Assembly (NCBI GenBank): GCA_016870695.1
Contig: VGAV01000064.1
Span: forward strand, 1 to 9,683
From: Actinomycetota bacterium
GTDB taxonomy: Bacteria > Actinomycetota > Actinomycetes > Actinomycetales > Microbacteriaceae
Length of the DNA: 9,683 nucleotides
Direction: 5' to 3'
Part shown: positions 1 to 8,087 of the stretch, piece by piece
How the letters are laid out: each line of letters opens with the position of its first letter
How positions within the stretch are numbered: the first letter of the stretch is position 1
The notes under the pieces: model-generated
The model's database searches: none
What the model was told of the DNA's origin: nothing
What the model saw: the letters and a program-made list of their open reading frames with translations, nothing else
Made by a program: the position numbers and the translations under genes

Positions 1-802
1 TGTCGACGCCGCCGAAGCCCGCGTTGACGTAGTCGGGGTTGAGGGCGATCTTGCCGAACTCGTCGAACGCCGAAGCGATCTGCGGGTCGGTGAAGGGGAT
101 CTGGTTCTCGACCCACTGGTCGTAGACGTCGGCGCCCGATTGACGCAGGACGATGTCCTCGATCCAGTCGGTGCCCGGCCAGCCGGTCGCCGCGTCGGAG
201 CCGAAGCCGATGCACCACGGGGGCGTGTTGGTGGTCTGCTGGATCTGCGCGGTGAGGTCGAGCATGCCCTGCCAGTCGGTCGGGACCGTCCAGCCGTTCT
301 CCTCGAACTGCTTCGGGGAGTACCAGACCCACCCCTTGACGCTCGCCATGAGCGGGGCGCCGTACTGGGTGCCCTCGTACTGCCCGTAGCCGGCCCAGTC
401 CTCGGACCAGTACTCGCTGACGTTGTTCTTGACGGCCTCCGGAGCCTCCTTCAGGAAGCCCTGCGCGGCCATGTCGCGCATCAGACCCGGCTGCGGGAAG
501 ATCGCGATGTCAGGGGCGTTGCCACCCTGCGCACGGACGGCGATCTGCGCCTCGAACTCCTTCGACGCCTCGTACTGGATGTCGATGTCGTTCTCTTCTT
601 CCCAGTCGGCCCAGGACTGCTCCAGCAGTTCGGCCTCGGTGTCCGAGATCGTTCCGTAGACGGTGACGACGTTGGAGTCGCCCCCGCCGTCTCCGCCTCC
701 GCTGCTGGCGCCGGGTCCCCCCGAGCATCCGGCCAAAGCGATGCCGGCAACGCCGGCCAGGGCAAGCGGCGCCAGAAGGCGACGACGCTGTGTCATGCCC
801 AT
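1..802 (-). CDS. ABC transporter sugar-binding lipoprotein (family 1 solute-binding), C-terminus off window
   Basis: This gene encodes the extracellular substrate-capturing subunit of a probable carbohydrate importer (CUT1 type). Only the first 267 residues are in the window; such proteins usually have about 400-450. It opens with a basic and hydrophobic signal (RRRLLAPLALAGVAGIALAGC) ending in the lipobox LAGC, so Cys26 should be lipid-modified. A Gly/Ser/Asp linker follows (about residues 28-43), then a mature domain starting VVTVYGTISDTEAELLEQSW, with family-typical stretches such as APDIAIFPQPG and YGAPLMASVKGWVWYSP. The start at 802 has AGGAGG five bases upstream (808-813). A second ATG at 796 is possible and changes only two residues. 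Permease genes would be expected beyond the left edge. The divergent LacI-type gene and the operator over its promoter suggest sugar-inducible expression. The sugar cannot be told from sequence; alpha-glucoside-like binding proteins are one possibility. Confidence 0.9.
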   Translation of the reverse strand, partial: MGMTQRRRLLAPLALAGVAGIALAGCSGGPGASSGGGDGGGDSNVVTVYGTISDTEAELLEQSWADWEEENDIDIQYEASKEFEAQIAVRAQGGNAPDIAIFPQPGLMRDMAAQGFLKEAPEAVKNNVSEYWSEDWAGYGQYEGTQYGAPLMASVKGWVWYSPKQFEENGWTVPTDWQGMLDLTAQIQQTTNTPPWCIGFGSDAATGWPGTDWIEDIVLRQSGADVYDQWVENQIPFTDPQIASAFDEFGKIALNPDYVNAGFGGVD

Positions 803-847
803 GTGGTCCTCCTCATCGAGTCACTGTCGGTGCATCAGTTCCGTTCG

Positions 848-863
848 GGAACCGATTCCAGGT
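848..863. promoter_or_regulatory. Candidate LacI-type operator 1
   Basis: GGAACCGATTCC (848-859) is an inverted repeat with one mismatched pair and a central CG, the usual shape of LacI-family operators. The 14-mer AACCGATTCCAGGT (850-863) recurs with one change at 960-973. The site covers the predicted transcription start of the binding-protein gene, where a bound repressor would block transcription. Assignment to the neighbouring regulator is inferred from position. Confidence 0.55.
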
Positions 864-864
864 A

Positions 865-893
865 ACCGTAAGGGACATCCCACAATCCCGCAA
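865..893 (-). promoter_or_regulatory. Predicted sigma-A promoter of the binding-protein gene
   Basis: On the minus strand a -35 box TTGCGG (893-888) and a -10 box TACGGT (870-865) are exactly 17 bases apart. Transcription should begin near 858, inside the first operator-like site, leaving a leader of about 55 nt before the ATG at 802. The match is partial (TTG of the -35, TAnnnT of the -10), but position and spacing are good. Confidence 0.5.
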
Positions 894-959
894 CACCGGT
901 ATATCACGAAGCGGTAACGCCGCGAATTTCTGCGGGACCACGCACATTTCCGCGACGAC

Positions 960-973
960 AACCGGTTCCAGGT
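960..973. promoter_or_regulatory. Candidate LacI-type operator 2
   Basis: AACCGGTTCCAGGT contains the perfect 8-bp palindrome AACCGGTT (960-967) and differs from operator 1 at one base of 14. It lies about 70 bases upstream of the regulator's start codon. It overlaps a weak candidate -35 (TTCCAG, 966-971) that sits 17 bases before TATCGT (989-994), which would allow autoregulation. The two sites are 110 bp apart, so looping is conceivable. Confidence 0.5.
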
Positions 974-1041
974 TTGCGGCGTGTGGGTTATCGTTCTTCC
1001 GTGTCGACATCGCAGTCGGCAGCAGCACCGAGGAAGACACC

Positions 1042-2049
1042 ATGAGCGGAATAGCCGATGTGGCACGCCTGGCGGGCGTGTCCAAGTCGACGGCGAGCCG
1101 AGCCCTCACCGGCGGCGGCTACGTCTCCGACGGCACGCGCCGACGCGTCACCGATGCCGCGGCATCCCTGGGCTACGTCCCGACCACGAGCGCCGTGAGC
1201 CTCGCCACCGGTCGCACGCGCACCATCGCTCTGATCGTCCCCAAGGTCAACCGCTGGTACTTCGGCGCCATCGTGGAGGGCGTCGAGCGCTCCCTGATCC
1301 CCCATGGCTACGACCTCACGCTCTACGTCGCGGAGCCCGGCTCCCGCGACCGCGAGAGCCTCTACTCCACCTACCTGGCCCGCAAACGCTTCGACGGCAT
1401 CATCGCCGTGGCTCTCGAGCCCGACGACAGCGACCTCGAACGCCTCGTCGCGATCGACAAGCCGACGGTGAGCATCGGCAACGCGCTCGGCGACATCGCC
1501 ACGCTCGGCCTCGACAACGTCGCCATCACCCGCATCATCACCGAGCACCTCATCACGCTCGGGCACACCGACATCGCGTTCGTGGGCAGCACTCCCCCGA
1601 CCGACGCACCGGCGCGCGACGTCGACGAGCGCTCGATCGGCTATCGCAACGCCATGAACGACAACGGCCTCGCCGTGCGGATCCGCGCCGTCCCCTCGAC
1701 CCTGACGATCACCGACGCGTACGCCGCGGCGGCGTCCTTCCTCGCCGACGCCGCGAACCGCCCGACGGGCATCGTCGCGGCGTGCGACGAGGTCGCCATC
1801 GGCGTCATCATCGCGGCGCGGCGGCTCGGCATCTCGGTCCCGACCCAGCTCAGCGTGGTCGGCATCGACGGTCACGACTACGCGGAGATGTTCGCACTGA
1901 CGACCATCGAGCAGTACCCGCGCGACCAGGGCACGGCGGCCGCGGGACTGCTCATCTCCATGATCGAGGGCGTCGCCGCCCCGCTGCGCACCCCCGCGGC
2001 CACGCGGCTGGTGGTCCGCGCCTCGACCGCTCCCCCACGGTCCGTCTGA
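1042..2049 (+). CDS. LacI-family transcriptional regulator
   Basis: This is a 335-residue DNA-binding repressor of the LacI/GalR family. Residues 4-22 (IADVARLAGVSKSTASRAL) form the helix-turn-helix. LGYVP (43-47) and SLATGRT lead through the hinge into a periplasmic-binding-protein-like sensor that starts TIALIVPKVNRWYFGAIVEG. Family landmarks follow: GHTDIAFVGS (164-173), SIGYRNAM, ACDEVAIGVIIAARRLGISVP, SVVGIDGHD, and STAPPR near the C-terminus. In the hinge, the usual PNxxAR reads PTTSAV, so the common Asn and Arg are missing while the following Leu is kept. The start at 1042 has GAGGAAG five bases upstream; an in-frame upstream extension (from 790) would run through the promoter and is not credible. 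It is transcribed away from the binding-protein gene and probably represses both, with release by a sugar or phosphorylated sugar (inferred). Confidence 0.93.
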   Translation: MSGIADVARLAGVSKSTASRALTGGGYVSDGTRRRVTDAAASLGYVPTTSAVSLATGRTRTIALIVPKVNRWYFGAIVEGVERSLIPHGYDLTLYVAEPGSRDRESLYSTYLARKRFDGIIAVALEPDDSDLERLVAIDKPTVSIGNALGDIATLGLDNVAITRIITEHLITLGHTDIAFVGSTPPTDAPARDVDERSIGYRNAMNDNGLAVRIRAVPSTLTITDAYAAAASFLADAANRPTGIVAACDEVAIGVIIAARRLGISVPTQLSVVGIDGHDYAEMFALTTIEQYPRDQGTAAAGLLISMIEGVAAPLRTPAATRLVVRASTAPPRSV

Positions 2050-2092
2050 CCTGGCCGGCCCCGTCGAGAACCTCCACGCGACCGGAAAGGGA

Positions 2093-2124
2093 AGGACCCC
2101 GGATGCCATGGCATCCGGGGTCCT
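2093..2124. terminator. Bidirectional palindromic terminator between convergent genes
   Basis: This is a perfect 32-bp palindrome with a 16-bp arm (AGGACCCCGGATGCCA) and its core GGATGCCATGGCATCC. It lies 43 bases after the regulator's stop and 15 bases after the nuclease gene's stop, so it can end transcription from both sides. There is no real U-tract on the plus strand; the minus strand continues TTCCCTTTCC. Terminators with weak U-tails are common in actinobacteria. Confidence 0.8.
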
Positions 2125-2139
2125 CCTCGTCGTCAGGCG

Positions 2140-5100
2140 TCAGTCGGCACGACGGGCCGCGCTGCGACGGGCGATCACGCCCAGGCCGATCATCAGCATC
2201 GCCGCGAGGGCGGCGCCGCCGATCCAGCCGGCGTCGGCACCCGTCACCGGGAGCAGACCCGAGCCGGAGCCCGAGCCGGTGCCGGTGCCGGTGTCCGCAC
2301 CTGAACCAAAGCCCGAGCCCGAGCCCGAGCCGGTGCCCGGGTCGACGCCGGGGTCGGTGCCCGGGTCGACGACGCTCGGCGCCGCCGTCAGGACGGGGAC
2401 GGTGAGCGTCGTGCCGGACGGCTGCGCGAGCAGGTCGAGCTCGAACGCCTCCGGTGCGTCCGCGGCGATCGGCACGGTCACCGTCGCCGCACCGCCCGTG
2501 ACGGGCACCTCGAGGGCGACGGCCGCGGCCGTCGTCGCGGGGGCCGCGGTGGGCGAGGCGGAGGCGAGGGTCCCCAGCTGGTCGGCCGGCGACGCCGTCG
2601 CGGACAGCGAGGCCGGGGCCACGGGCGTGGCGGTCTCGACCGTCAGCGACGTGTTCGCCGGGGCGCCGAGCGACGTGAGGTCGAGGTTCGACACCGTGAA
2701 CGTCAGGTCGGTGCCGCGCTCGACCGGGGCGGTCGGAGCCTGGACCTGCACCGCGCGGGCGGTGAAGTCCGGGGTCAGGCCGGGGTTCGCCTCGAGGTAG
2801 GCGATCCACGCGTCGCGGTCGATGAGACCCGAGTCGCGGGTGTCGGACCCGTCCCGGAACGCGGTGAACGCATCGCCGCCCTGCAGCAGGAAGCTGAACG
2901 AGCCGACGCGGTACTCGGCGGCCGGGTCGACGGACTCGCCGTCGATCCAGATCCCCGTGATGCGCTCGCCCGCCGGACGGGCGGCGTCGTAGGTGACGCG
3001 CACGTTCTCGGACACGCCGAGCGCGAGGTCGCGGTCGCGACCGGCCGCGGCGCCCCACTGCTGCTCGAACACCCGACGCAGCTCGTCGCCGGTCAGCGTC
3101 GTCGTCCACAGGTTGTTGACGAAGGGCAGCACCGCGTTGGCCTCGGCCCGCGTGATCACCCCGTCCGTCCCGTAGAGGAGCTCCGCACGCAGACCACCGG
3201 GGTTCACGATGGCGATCTCGGCGCCCCCGCGATCGGGGTCGGCGAGGGTCTCCCGCAGGGCGTCGGCGACGAGACCGCCGAGGGCGGACTGCTTCGACCG
3301 GTCGTCGCGCTGACCGCCGGCGTAGCGGCCGTCGACGTACGCCCCGCCCTTGAAGGCGGTCGTGATGTCGGCGGTGACCGAGCCCACGGGCTCCGCGCCG
3401 ACCCGGTCGGCCTCGGCCCGGGCGAGGGCGACGATCTCCGCGACCTCCGCGACACGGGGGTACGTCGCGATCAGCTCGGCGTCCAGCGCCGCGCTGTTCG
3501 CCGCGGTCTCGGCCGGCTTGTCCGGCACGACGACCGACGCGAGGCGCGCGACGTTGCGGGCGCTGTAGTCCACGACCTCGCCGTTGTCCCGGTCGACGGT
3601 CAGGACGACCTGGCCGATGTTCTCGCCGTAGCTGCCGGTCTGGACGATCGGACGGGTGCCCTCGCCGCCGGGGATCGGGGCGTCCCACGCGTACTTCTGG
3701 TGCGTGTGTCCGGTGAAGATGGCATCCACCGCGGGGTCGGTCTCGTTCACGATCGTCGCGAACGCGCCGCCACGGGCCAGGGCCTGCTCGAGCGTCGCCG
3801 CCGTCGCGTCGCCCTCGGCCGCACCCTCGTGGTACTGGGCGACGATGATGTCGACCTCGTCCTCGATCTCGGCGACGACGCGGTTGACCTCGGCGACCGG
3901 CTCGCGGAACTCGATGCCCTCGATGCCGCCCGGCGAGACCAGCTGCGCGGTCTCCCGGGTCACGGCGCCGACGACGCCGATGCGGACGCCGTCGACCTCG
4001 AAGATCGCGAACTCGTCGAGGATCGGCTCGCCGTCCTTGTACACGTTCGCCGCGAGGTACGGGAAGTCCGCGGACGCGGACACGCGTCCGGTGAGGTCAG
4101 CCGCGCCCTTGTCGAACTCGTGGTTGCCCACGGCCGAGGCGGCCAGATCCAGCGCGTTCAGCACCTCGATGGTCGGCTCGTCGTCGAAGTACGCCGAGGC
4201 GAAGAGCGACGCGCCGATGTTGTCGCCGTTGGAGAGGAAGAGGGAGTTGGCATCCCCGTACTCCGCCCGCAACTGCTCGATCGTCCCCGCGAACTTGACC
4301 GTGTTGGCGTCGATACGACCGTGGAAGTCGTTGATGCCGAGCAGGTTGACGTCGGTGGTGTTGGCCAGGTTCAGGCCGACGATCACCGGGTCGTGGTCGC
4401 TGGAGCGGTAGGGCGTCGTGTCGTACAGGTCGGTGACGTTGTAGTTGTACCGGCTGTACTCGAGGGCGATCGACTCGCCCGCGTTGATGTTCCAGATGTC
4501 GGCGCCGGTCACGATGGCCTGCGCGTCCGCGGAGGCGAGCACGTGGTCCAGCGAGCCGGACAGACCGGAGAACGAGTAGGAGAATTTGCCGGACTGCTCG
4601 CCGAGGCTGGCGTAGCCCGCGTCGTAGAGCACCTGCATCGGGTCCTCCTGCGTGTAGGAGTTGAAGTCGCCGAGCAGGAACGACAGCTCGGTGCCGTACT
4701 TCGTCTCCATGTCGTCGGCGAACGCCGCCAGCGCGGTGGCCTGCGAGACGCGGGACGCGTTCGACGCGCCCTGGCCGTCGCCCTGGTCCGCGTCGGCGCC
4801 CGAGCCGGAGCCCTTCGACTTGAAGTGGTTCACGATCGCGACGAAGGTCTCGTCCGCGCCGCCGTCGACGGGCACGAAGGCCTGCGCGAGCGGCTGCCGG
4901 GCGTTCGAGAACGCCGCGGCATCCAGGATCGTGCTCTCGCCGACCGTCTCTACGATCGCCTTCTTGTAGATGAACGCGGTGCGGATGACGTCCTCGGATG
5001 CCGGGACCTGCGCGGGCGAGGGCACGAACGCCCACACCTCGGAGCCGGCGCCCGTGTTGAGGGCGGTCACCAGCGTCTGCAGGGCCGCGTCGCGGTTCTT

Positions 5101-6900
5101 GCCGTAGGCCGCGGAGTTCTCGATCTCCTCGAGGGAGACGACGTCGGCACCGAGGGCGTTGATCGCGGAGACGATCTTGTCCTGCTGGCGCTTCAGGCTC
5201 TCGGCCGTCGCCGCGCCGCGCGGACCGGTGCCCGAGCAGTTCGCGGTGATGGGCGTTCCCGCACGGTCCTTGTACGAGCCGGTGCAGCCGACCTCGGCGG
5301 GGAGCGTCGTGAAGTAGTTGAGCACGTTGAAGCTGGCGATCTTGACGTCGCCGCCCACCTCGGCCGGAGCCGCGGTGCGGGTGTTCTCGAAGGTGGCGGG
5401 CTGCGCGGTGGCCGCGTTGGCCCCGGTCAGCACCTGCGTCGGCTGGAAGCCCCACTTCTCGAAGCGGTAGTCGAGGACGACCGGCTGCGTGAACGTGACC
5501 GCCGCTCCGACGCGCACGGGCGCGGTCCGCGAGAGGTACGGCAGCGGCACCGTGGTGGCACTGGAGAAGTTCGTCGTCGCGCCGTCGTCGAGGAGCACCG
5601 CGCGGGCGGCGTTGTCGGCGACGACGGTGGCGTACTCCGCCGTGCCGGGACGGGCGACCTCGGTCGGCTGGATCAGCGGGGTGGTGCCCGCGGCCAGGCC
5701 GACGCTGCCGAACCGGTTGGTGTCGTAGGTGTTGGTGACGGTGAAGTCGCCCTCGGGTGCGAGCAGCATGCTCTCGAGGCTGCGGCGCTGCGCTTCCCCG
5801 GCGGGCCACTCGACCGCGGCCGGGGTGACGGGGGCGGCGGTCTCGGTGAGGACGGCGACGTCCGCCGCGCTCGCGCTGATCTGCGTGAGTCCGTAGTAGT
5901 CGCCGACGGTGCCGGTCACCTCGACGTGCTGACCGACCGAGACCGCGGCGGCGGCGGCTCCGCCGAACACGAAGATGCCGTCCGACGCGGTGTGGGCGGC
6001 GAGGTCGAGCTCACCGCCGGTGCCCGCGGTCTGCAGCGAGAAGCCGTTGAAGCCGCCGGTCGGGTAGGTGGCGGTGACGATGCCGCGAGTGGTGACCCGC
6101 TGACCGGCGAGGGGGCTGACCGTCCCGGTGCCCTGGATGTCGCGGATGGCCGTCACGGTGCCGGGCTGCGGCTCGGGCTCCGGCTCCGGCTCCGGCTCGG
6201 GCTCCGGCTCGGGCTCCGTCGGGGCTCCGCCCGTCGAGGACTGCGGCGTGACCGTGGTGGCGGTGGTGAAGTCCGACGCGTTGTCGTCGTTGTCGGCGAA
6301 ACCGGTGCGCACGAGCGAGTTCGGCACGCTGTTGCCGCCCGTCACGGTCGCGGCGGCGGTCTCGAAGCTGACGCCGGCGCCGTAGCCGAGGAGGTCGGCG
6401 ACCTGCGGGTTGTTCACCACGGAGCCGGCCGGCAGGGCCAGGCGCTCGGTGGTCTTGGCGAGCCAAAGCTGTCCCGTCGTGCCCGAGGGGTTCAGGCTGC
6501 CGGACACGTCCGGGGTCGGAAGGGCCTCGCCGACGGCGTCGGCGCCGCCGTTGCCCGGCAGGGCGACGAGGTAGTACGCGCCCGCGGCGATCGATCCGGT
6601 CAGGGCGAGCGTGTTGGACGCGGTCGGGGCGTCCGTGCTCCCGGCCGAGCGGTACTGCAGCGACCATCCGCTGAGATCCTGCGTCGTCGCGCCCGAGTTG
6701 TAGAGCTCGACGAACTTCTGGTTGAACGGCGCATTGGCGCTGCCGCCCTTGAAGTAGGCCTCGTTGATCACCACCCCGGACGGGTCGGCCGCGACGGCGG
6801 CGGTGGGGACGAGGGCGGAGCCGAGAAGAGCGGCTCCGAGGGCGGCGCTGAGCGTCGTCGTGAGACGACGCGAGCGCAGCCGCGAGTGCACGGTGGGCAT
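2140..6900 (-). CDS. Cell-wall-anchored ExeM/NucH-type nuclease fused to UshA-type 5'-nucleotidase
   Basis: This 1586-residue secreted enzyme probably cuts extracellular DNA and dephosphorylates the resulting nucleotides at the cell surface. Domains in order: signal peptide (1 to about 37, cleavage near AVA/AD); lamin-tail domain (about 41-215, VINEAYFKG...KFVELYNSG); eight Glu-Pro repeats (229-244); OB-like domain (about 247-350); endonuclease/exonuclease/phosphatase domain (about 518-845) with SFNVLN (523), LEEIEN (590), NH (691-692), GDFN (744), SLDH (783) and SDHDP (834); calcineurin-like phosphatase (about 848-1110) with NDFHG (857), NGDN (891), GNHE (925) and GHTH (1064); 5'-nucleotidase C-domain (about 1170-1390) with NPGGLR (1233) and GGDAF (1341). 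Then come an Ig-like stretch, an Asp-Pro/Gly-Ser linker, LPVTG (1550-1554), a membrane helix and a basic tail, which is a sortase signal. Only two cysteines (539, 555) are present, likely a disulfide. All expected metal ligands are visible. The start has AGGAG four bases upstream; earlier in-frame ATGs precede no signal peptide. Confidence 0.93.
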   Translation of the reverse strand: MPTVHSRLRSRRLTTTLSAALGAALLGSALVPTAAVAADPSGVVINEAYFKGGSANAPFNQKFVELYNSGATTQDLSGWSLQYRSAGSTDAPTASNTLALTGSIAAGAYYLVALPGNGGADAVGEALPTPDVSGSLNPSGTTGQLWLAKTTERLALPAGSVVNNPQVADLLGYGAGVSFETAAATVTGGNSVPNSLVRTGFADNDDNASDFTTATTVTPQSSTGGAPTEPEPEPEPEPEPEPEPQPGTVTAIRDIQGTGTVSPLAGQRVTTRGIVTATYPTGGFNGFSLQTAGTGGELDLAAHTASDGIFVFGGAAAAAVSVGQHVEVTGTVGDYYGLTQISASAADVAVLTETAAPVTPAAVEWPAGEAQRRSLESMLLAPEGDFTVTNTYDTNRFGSVGLAAGTTPLIQPTEVARPGTAEYATVVADNAARAVLLDDGATTNFSSATTVPLPYLSRTAPVRVGAAVTFTQPVVLDYRFEKWGFQPTQVLTGANAATAQPATFENTRTAAPAEVGGDVKIASFNVLNYFTTLPAEVGCTGSYKDRAGTPITANCSGTGPRGAATAESLKRQQDKIVSAINALGADVVSLEEIENSAAYGKNRDAALQTLVTALNTGAGSEVWAFVPSPAQVPASEDVIRTAFIYKKAIVETVGESTILDAAAFSNARQPLAQAFVPVDGGADETFVAIVNHFKSKGSGSGADADQGDGQGASNASRVSQATALAAFADDMETKYGTELSFLLGDFNSYTQEDPMQVLYDAGYASLGEQSGKFSYSFSGLSGSLDHVLASADAQAIVTGADIWNINAGESIALEYSRYNYNVTDLYDTTPYRSSDHDPVIVGLNLANTTDVNLLGINDFHGRIDANTVKFAGTIEQLRAEYGDANSLFLSNGDNIGASLFASAYFDDEPTIEVLNALDLAASAVGNHEFDKGAADLTGRVSASADFPYLAANVYKDGEPILDEFAIFEVDGVRIGVVGAVTRETAQLVSPGGIEGIEFREPVAEVNRVVAEIEDEVDIIVAQYHEGAAEGDATAATLEQALARGGAFATIVNETDPAVDAIFTGHTHQKYAWDAPIPGGEGTRPIVQTGSYGENIGQVVLTVDRDNGEVVDYSARNVARLASVVVPDKPAETAANSAALDAELIATYPRVAEVAEIVALARAEADRVGAEPVGSVTADITTAFKGGAYVDGRYAGGQRDDRSKQSALGGLVADALRETLADPDRGGAEIAIVNPGGLRAELLYGTDGVITRAEANAVLPFVNNLWTTTLTGDELRRVFEQQWGAAAGRDRDLALGVSENVRVTYDAARPAGERITGIWIDGESVDPAAEYRVGSFSFLLQGGDAFTAFRDGSDTRDSGLIDRDAWIAYLEANPGLTPDFTARAVQVQAPTAPVERGTDLTFTVSNLDLTSLGAPANTSLTVETATPVAPASLSATASPADQLGTLASASPTAAPATTAAAVALEVPVTGGAATVTVPIAADAPEAFELDLLAQPSGTTLTVPVLTAAPSVVDPGTDPGVDPGTGSGSGSGFGSGADTGTGTGSGSGSGLLPVTGADAGWIGGAALAAMLMIGLGVIARRSAARRAD
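2257..2367 (-). repeat. Low-complexity Asp-Pro-Gly / Gly-Ser wall-spanning linker
   Basis: Residues 1512-1548 of the nuclease read DPGTDPGVDPGTG followed by mixed Gly-Ser and Gly-Thr pairs up to the LPVTG signal. The DNA is a degenerate repeat of six-base units (for example GGCTCG/GGCTCC on the coding strand). Such a stretch usually spans the peptidoglycan between a sortase anchor and the exposed catalytic domains. Confidence 0.75.
6169..6216 (-). repeat. In-frame GAGCCS hexamer array encoding a Glu-Pro linker
   Basis: Eight tandem six-base units (GAG CCG or GAG CCC) encode residues 229-244 of the nuclease and separate its lamin-tail domain from the OB-like domain. Because each unit is six bases, slippage would change linker length without a frameshift. 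A rigid acidic spacer fits an extended surface protein. Confidence 0.85.
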
Positions 6901-7009
6901 GAGTCTCCTGCGAGACCGACGTACGGCGACGTCGGCGGGGGGGTGTTCGACGGGGGTACCCATCGACCGTAAACGACTCGCATAGCGTTTTCCCAGGTCG
7001 AATGTTGCG

Positions 7010-7020
7010 ATCAGATGAAC
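7010..7020 (-). promoter_or_regulatory. Single PHO-box-like element upstream of the nuclease gene (tentative)
   Basis: GTTCATCTGAT on the minus strand, about 110 bases before the nuclease start, resembles one direct-repeat unit of actinobacterial PhoP sites (GTTCAYC type). A well-matched neighbouring unit at 11-bp spacing is not seen. The best -10-like element nearby is TACGGT (6971-6966), without a good -35. The function of the gene (phosphate release) makes the idea sensible, but the site alone is weak. Confidence 0.2.
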
Positions 7021-7078
7021 TTCCGTCTGCGCGAGGGTGACACCCGGTCCCACTCCGACCCGCGGTGCGGCGGGGACG

Positions 7079-7114
7079 ACGAAGGCCCGGATGCCATGGC
7101 ATCCGGGCCTTCGT
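7079..7114 (-). terminator. Palindromic terminator of the rplJ-rplL operon
   Basis: This is a perfect 36-bp palindrome (arm ACGAAGGCCCGGATGCCA) 32 bases after the rplL stop. Its central 20 bases, CCGGATGCCATGGCATCCGG, are the same as in the palindrome at 2093-2124. On the minus strand it is followed by TCGTCCCC, so it lacks a U-tract in the rplL direction; the opposite strand carries TTTAT next to the stem. Its place directly behind a highly expressed operon makes a terminator role likely. Confidence 0.78.
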
Positions 7115-7146
7115 TTATCGCGTTGCCGCGACCGCGTGAAGCGTGA

Positions 7147-7533
7147 TTACTTCAGGGTCACCGTGGCGCCGGCGCCCTCGAGGGCCTCCTTGGCCTTCTC
7201 GGCGGTCTCCTTGTTCGCGCCCTCGAGCACGGCCTTGGGGGCACCGTCGACGACGGCCTTGGCCTCGCCGAGGCCGAGCGAGGTGAGCTCGCGGACGACC
7301 TTGATGACCTGGATCTTCTTGTCGCCGGCGGCCTCGAGGACGACGTCGAACGAGTCCTTCTCCTCGACCTCTTCGGCGGGGGCGGCGCCACCGGCGGCGG
7401 GGCCGGCCACGGCCACGGGGGCGGCGGCGGTGACGTCGAAGGTCTCCTCGAACGCCTTGACGAACTCGGACAGCTCGATGAGCGTGAGCTCCTTGAACGC
7501 GTCGAGCAGCTCTTCGGTGCTGAGCTTAGCCAT
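7147..7533 (-). CDS. rplL: 50S ribosomal protein L7/L12
   Basis: This 128-residue stalk protein is present as dimers bound to L10 and recruits and stimulates the GTPase translation factors on the large ribosomal subunit. Residues 1 to about 34 ([20 protein letters not shown]...) form the dimerisation domain. An Ala/Pro/Gly/Val-rich hinge covers about 35-53. The C-terminal factor-binding domain starts near residue 58 ([20 protein letters not shown]) and includes [17 protein letters not shown]. Length and domain order are normal for the family. AAGGAG lies seven bases before the ATG. It follows rplJ after 38 bases in the same operon, and the usual excess of L7/L12 over L10 would have to come from stronger translation or mRNA processing. 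Confidence 0.98.
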   Translation of the reverse strand: MAKLSTEELLDAFKELTLIELSEFVKAFEETFDVTAAAPVAVAGPAAGGAAPAEEVEEKDSFDVVLEAAGDKKIQVIKVVRELTSLGLGEAKAVVDGAPKAVLEGANKETAEKAKEALEGAGATVTLK

Positions 7534-7571
7534 GTTGTATCTCCTTGATCGGGTTAATCAGCCGGGCCGGG

Positions 7572-8087
7572 TCAGGCCGCGGTGTCCTGCTTCTCGCGCA
7601 GCGCGTCGACCGTGCGAACGGCCTTCGACGGAAGCGCCTGGAAGACGTATGCCGCCTTGGTCATCGTCGCCTTCATCGCACCGGCGAGCTTCGCCAGCAG
7701 GACTTCACGGCTCTCGAGATCGGCGAGCTTGTTGACCTCATCCGCGGTCAGAGCGGCGCCATCGAAGTAGCCGCCCTTCACCACGAGCTGAGGGTTAGCC
7801 TTGGCGAAGGCGCGCAGACCCTTCGCGACGGCGACCGGGTCGCCGTGCACGAACGCGATGGCAGACGGGCCCTTGAGCTCGTCGTCCAGTCCCGTGACCC
7901 CCGCGTTGTTCGCGGCGATCTTGGTCAGCGTGTTCTTCACCACGGCGTAATCCGCGTCCTGACGGATGTCGTTGCGCAGCTGCTTGAGCTGGGCAACCGT
8001 CAGACCGCGGTACTCGGTCAGCAGAACGGCGGTCGAGTTCTCGAAGTTCTTCGTGAGCTCGGCGACCGATGCATCCTTCTGCGCCAT
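7572..8087 (-). CDS. rplJ: 50S ribosomal protein L10
   Basis: This 171-residue protein anchors the L7/L12 dimers to 23S rRNA at the base of the ribosomal stalk. Recognisable parts are [37 protein letters not shown] (24-42), [10 protein letters not shown] (49-58), [20 protein letters not shown] (73-92) and the C-terminal helix that carries the L7/L12 dimers. The start at 8087 is set by AAGGAG five bases upstream and by the family N-terminus. An in-frame ATG at 8141 exists, but it would add 18 residues absent from the family and lies in the leader. In the family, L10 with L7/L12 binds its own mRNA leader to limit synthesis; a structured leader is present here upstream. Confidence 0.98.
   Translation of the reverse strand: MAQKDASVAELTKNFENSTAVLLTEYRGLTVAQLKQLRNDIRQDADYAVVKNTLTKIAANNAGVTGLDDELKGPSAIAFVHGDPVAVAKGLRAFAKANPQLVVKGGYFDGAALTADEVNKLADLESREVLLAKLAGAMKATMTKAAYVFQALPSKAVRTVDALREKQDTAA

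Noticed and set aside
981..3688. Long Arg-rich frames overlapping the regulator and the nuclease on both strands.
   Set aside because: They are out-of-frame shadows of well-recognised genes, with low-complexity Arg/His/Pro composition and no start signals.
3700..6972. A 1090-codon open frame on the plus strand.
   Set aside because: It is antisense to the nuclease gene, which has a full set of domain motifs. The frame is open because codons with G/C at the third position rarely give stops on the opposite strand. Its Arg/Gly/Val-rich product resembles no protein family.
6901..7053. A longer N-terminus of the nuclease from the ATG at 7053.
   Set aside because: It would place about 51 non-hydrophobic residues before the signal peptide. 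The ATG at 6900 has AGGAG at good spacing and begins directly with a normal signal sequence.
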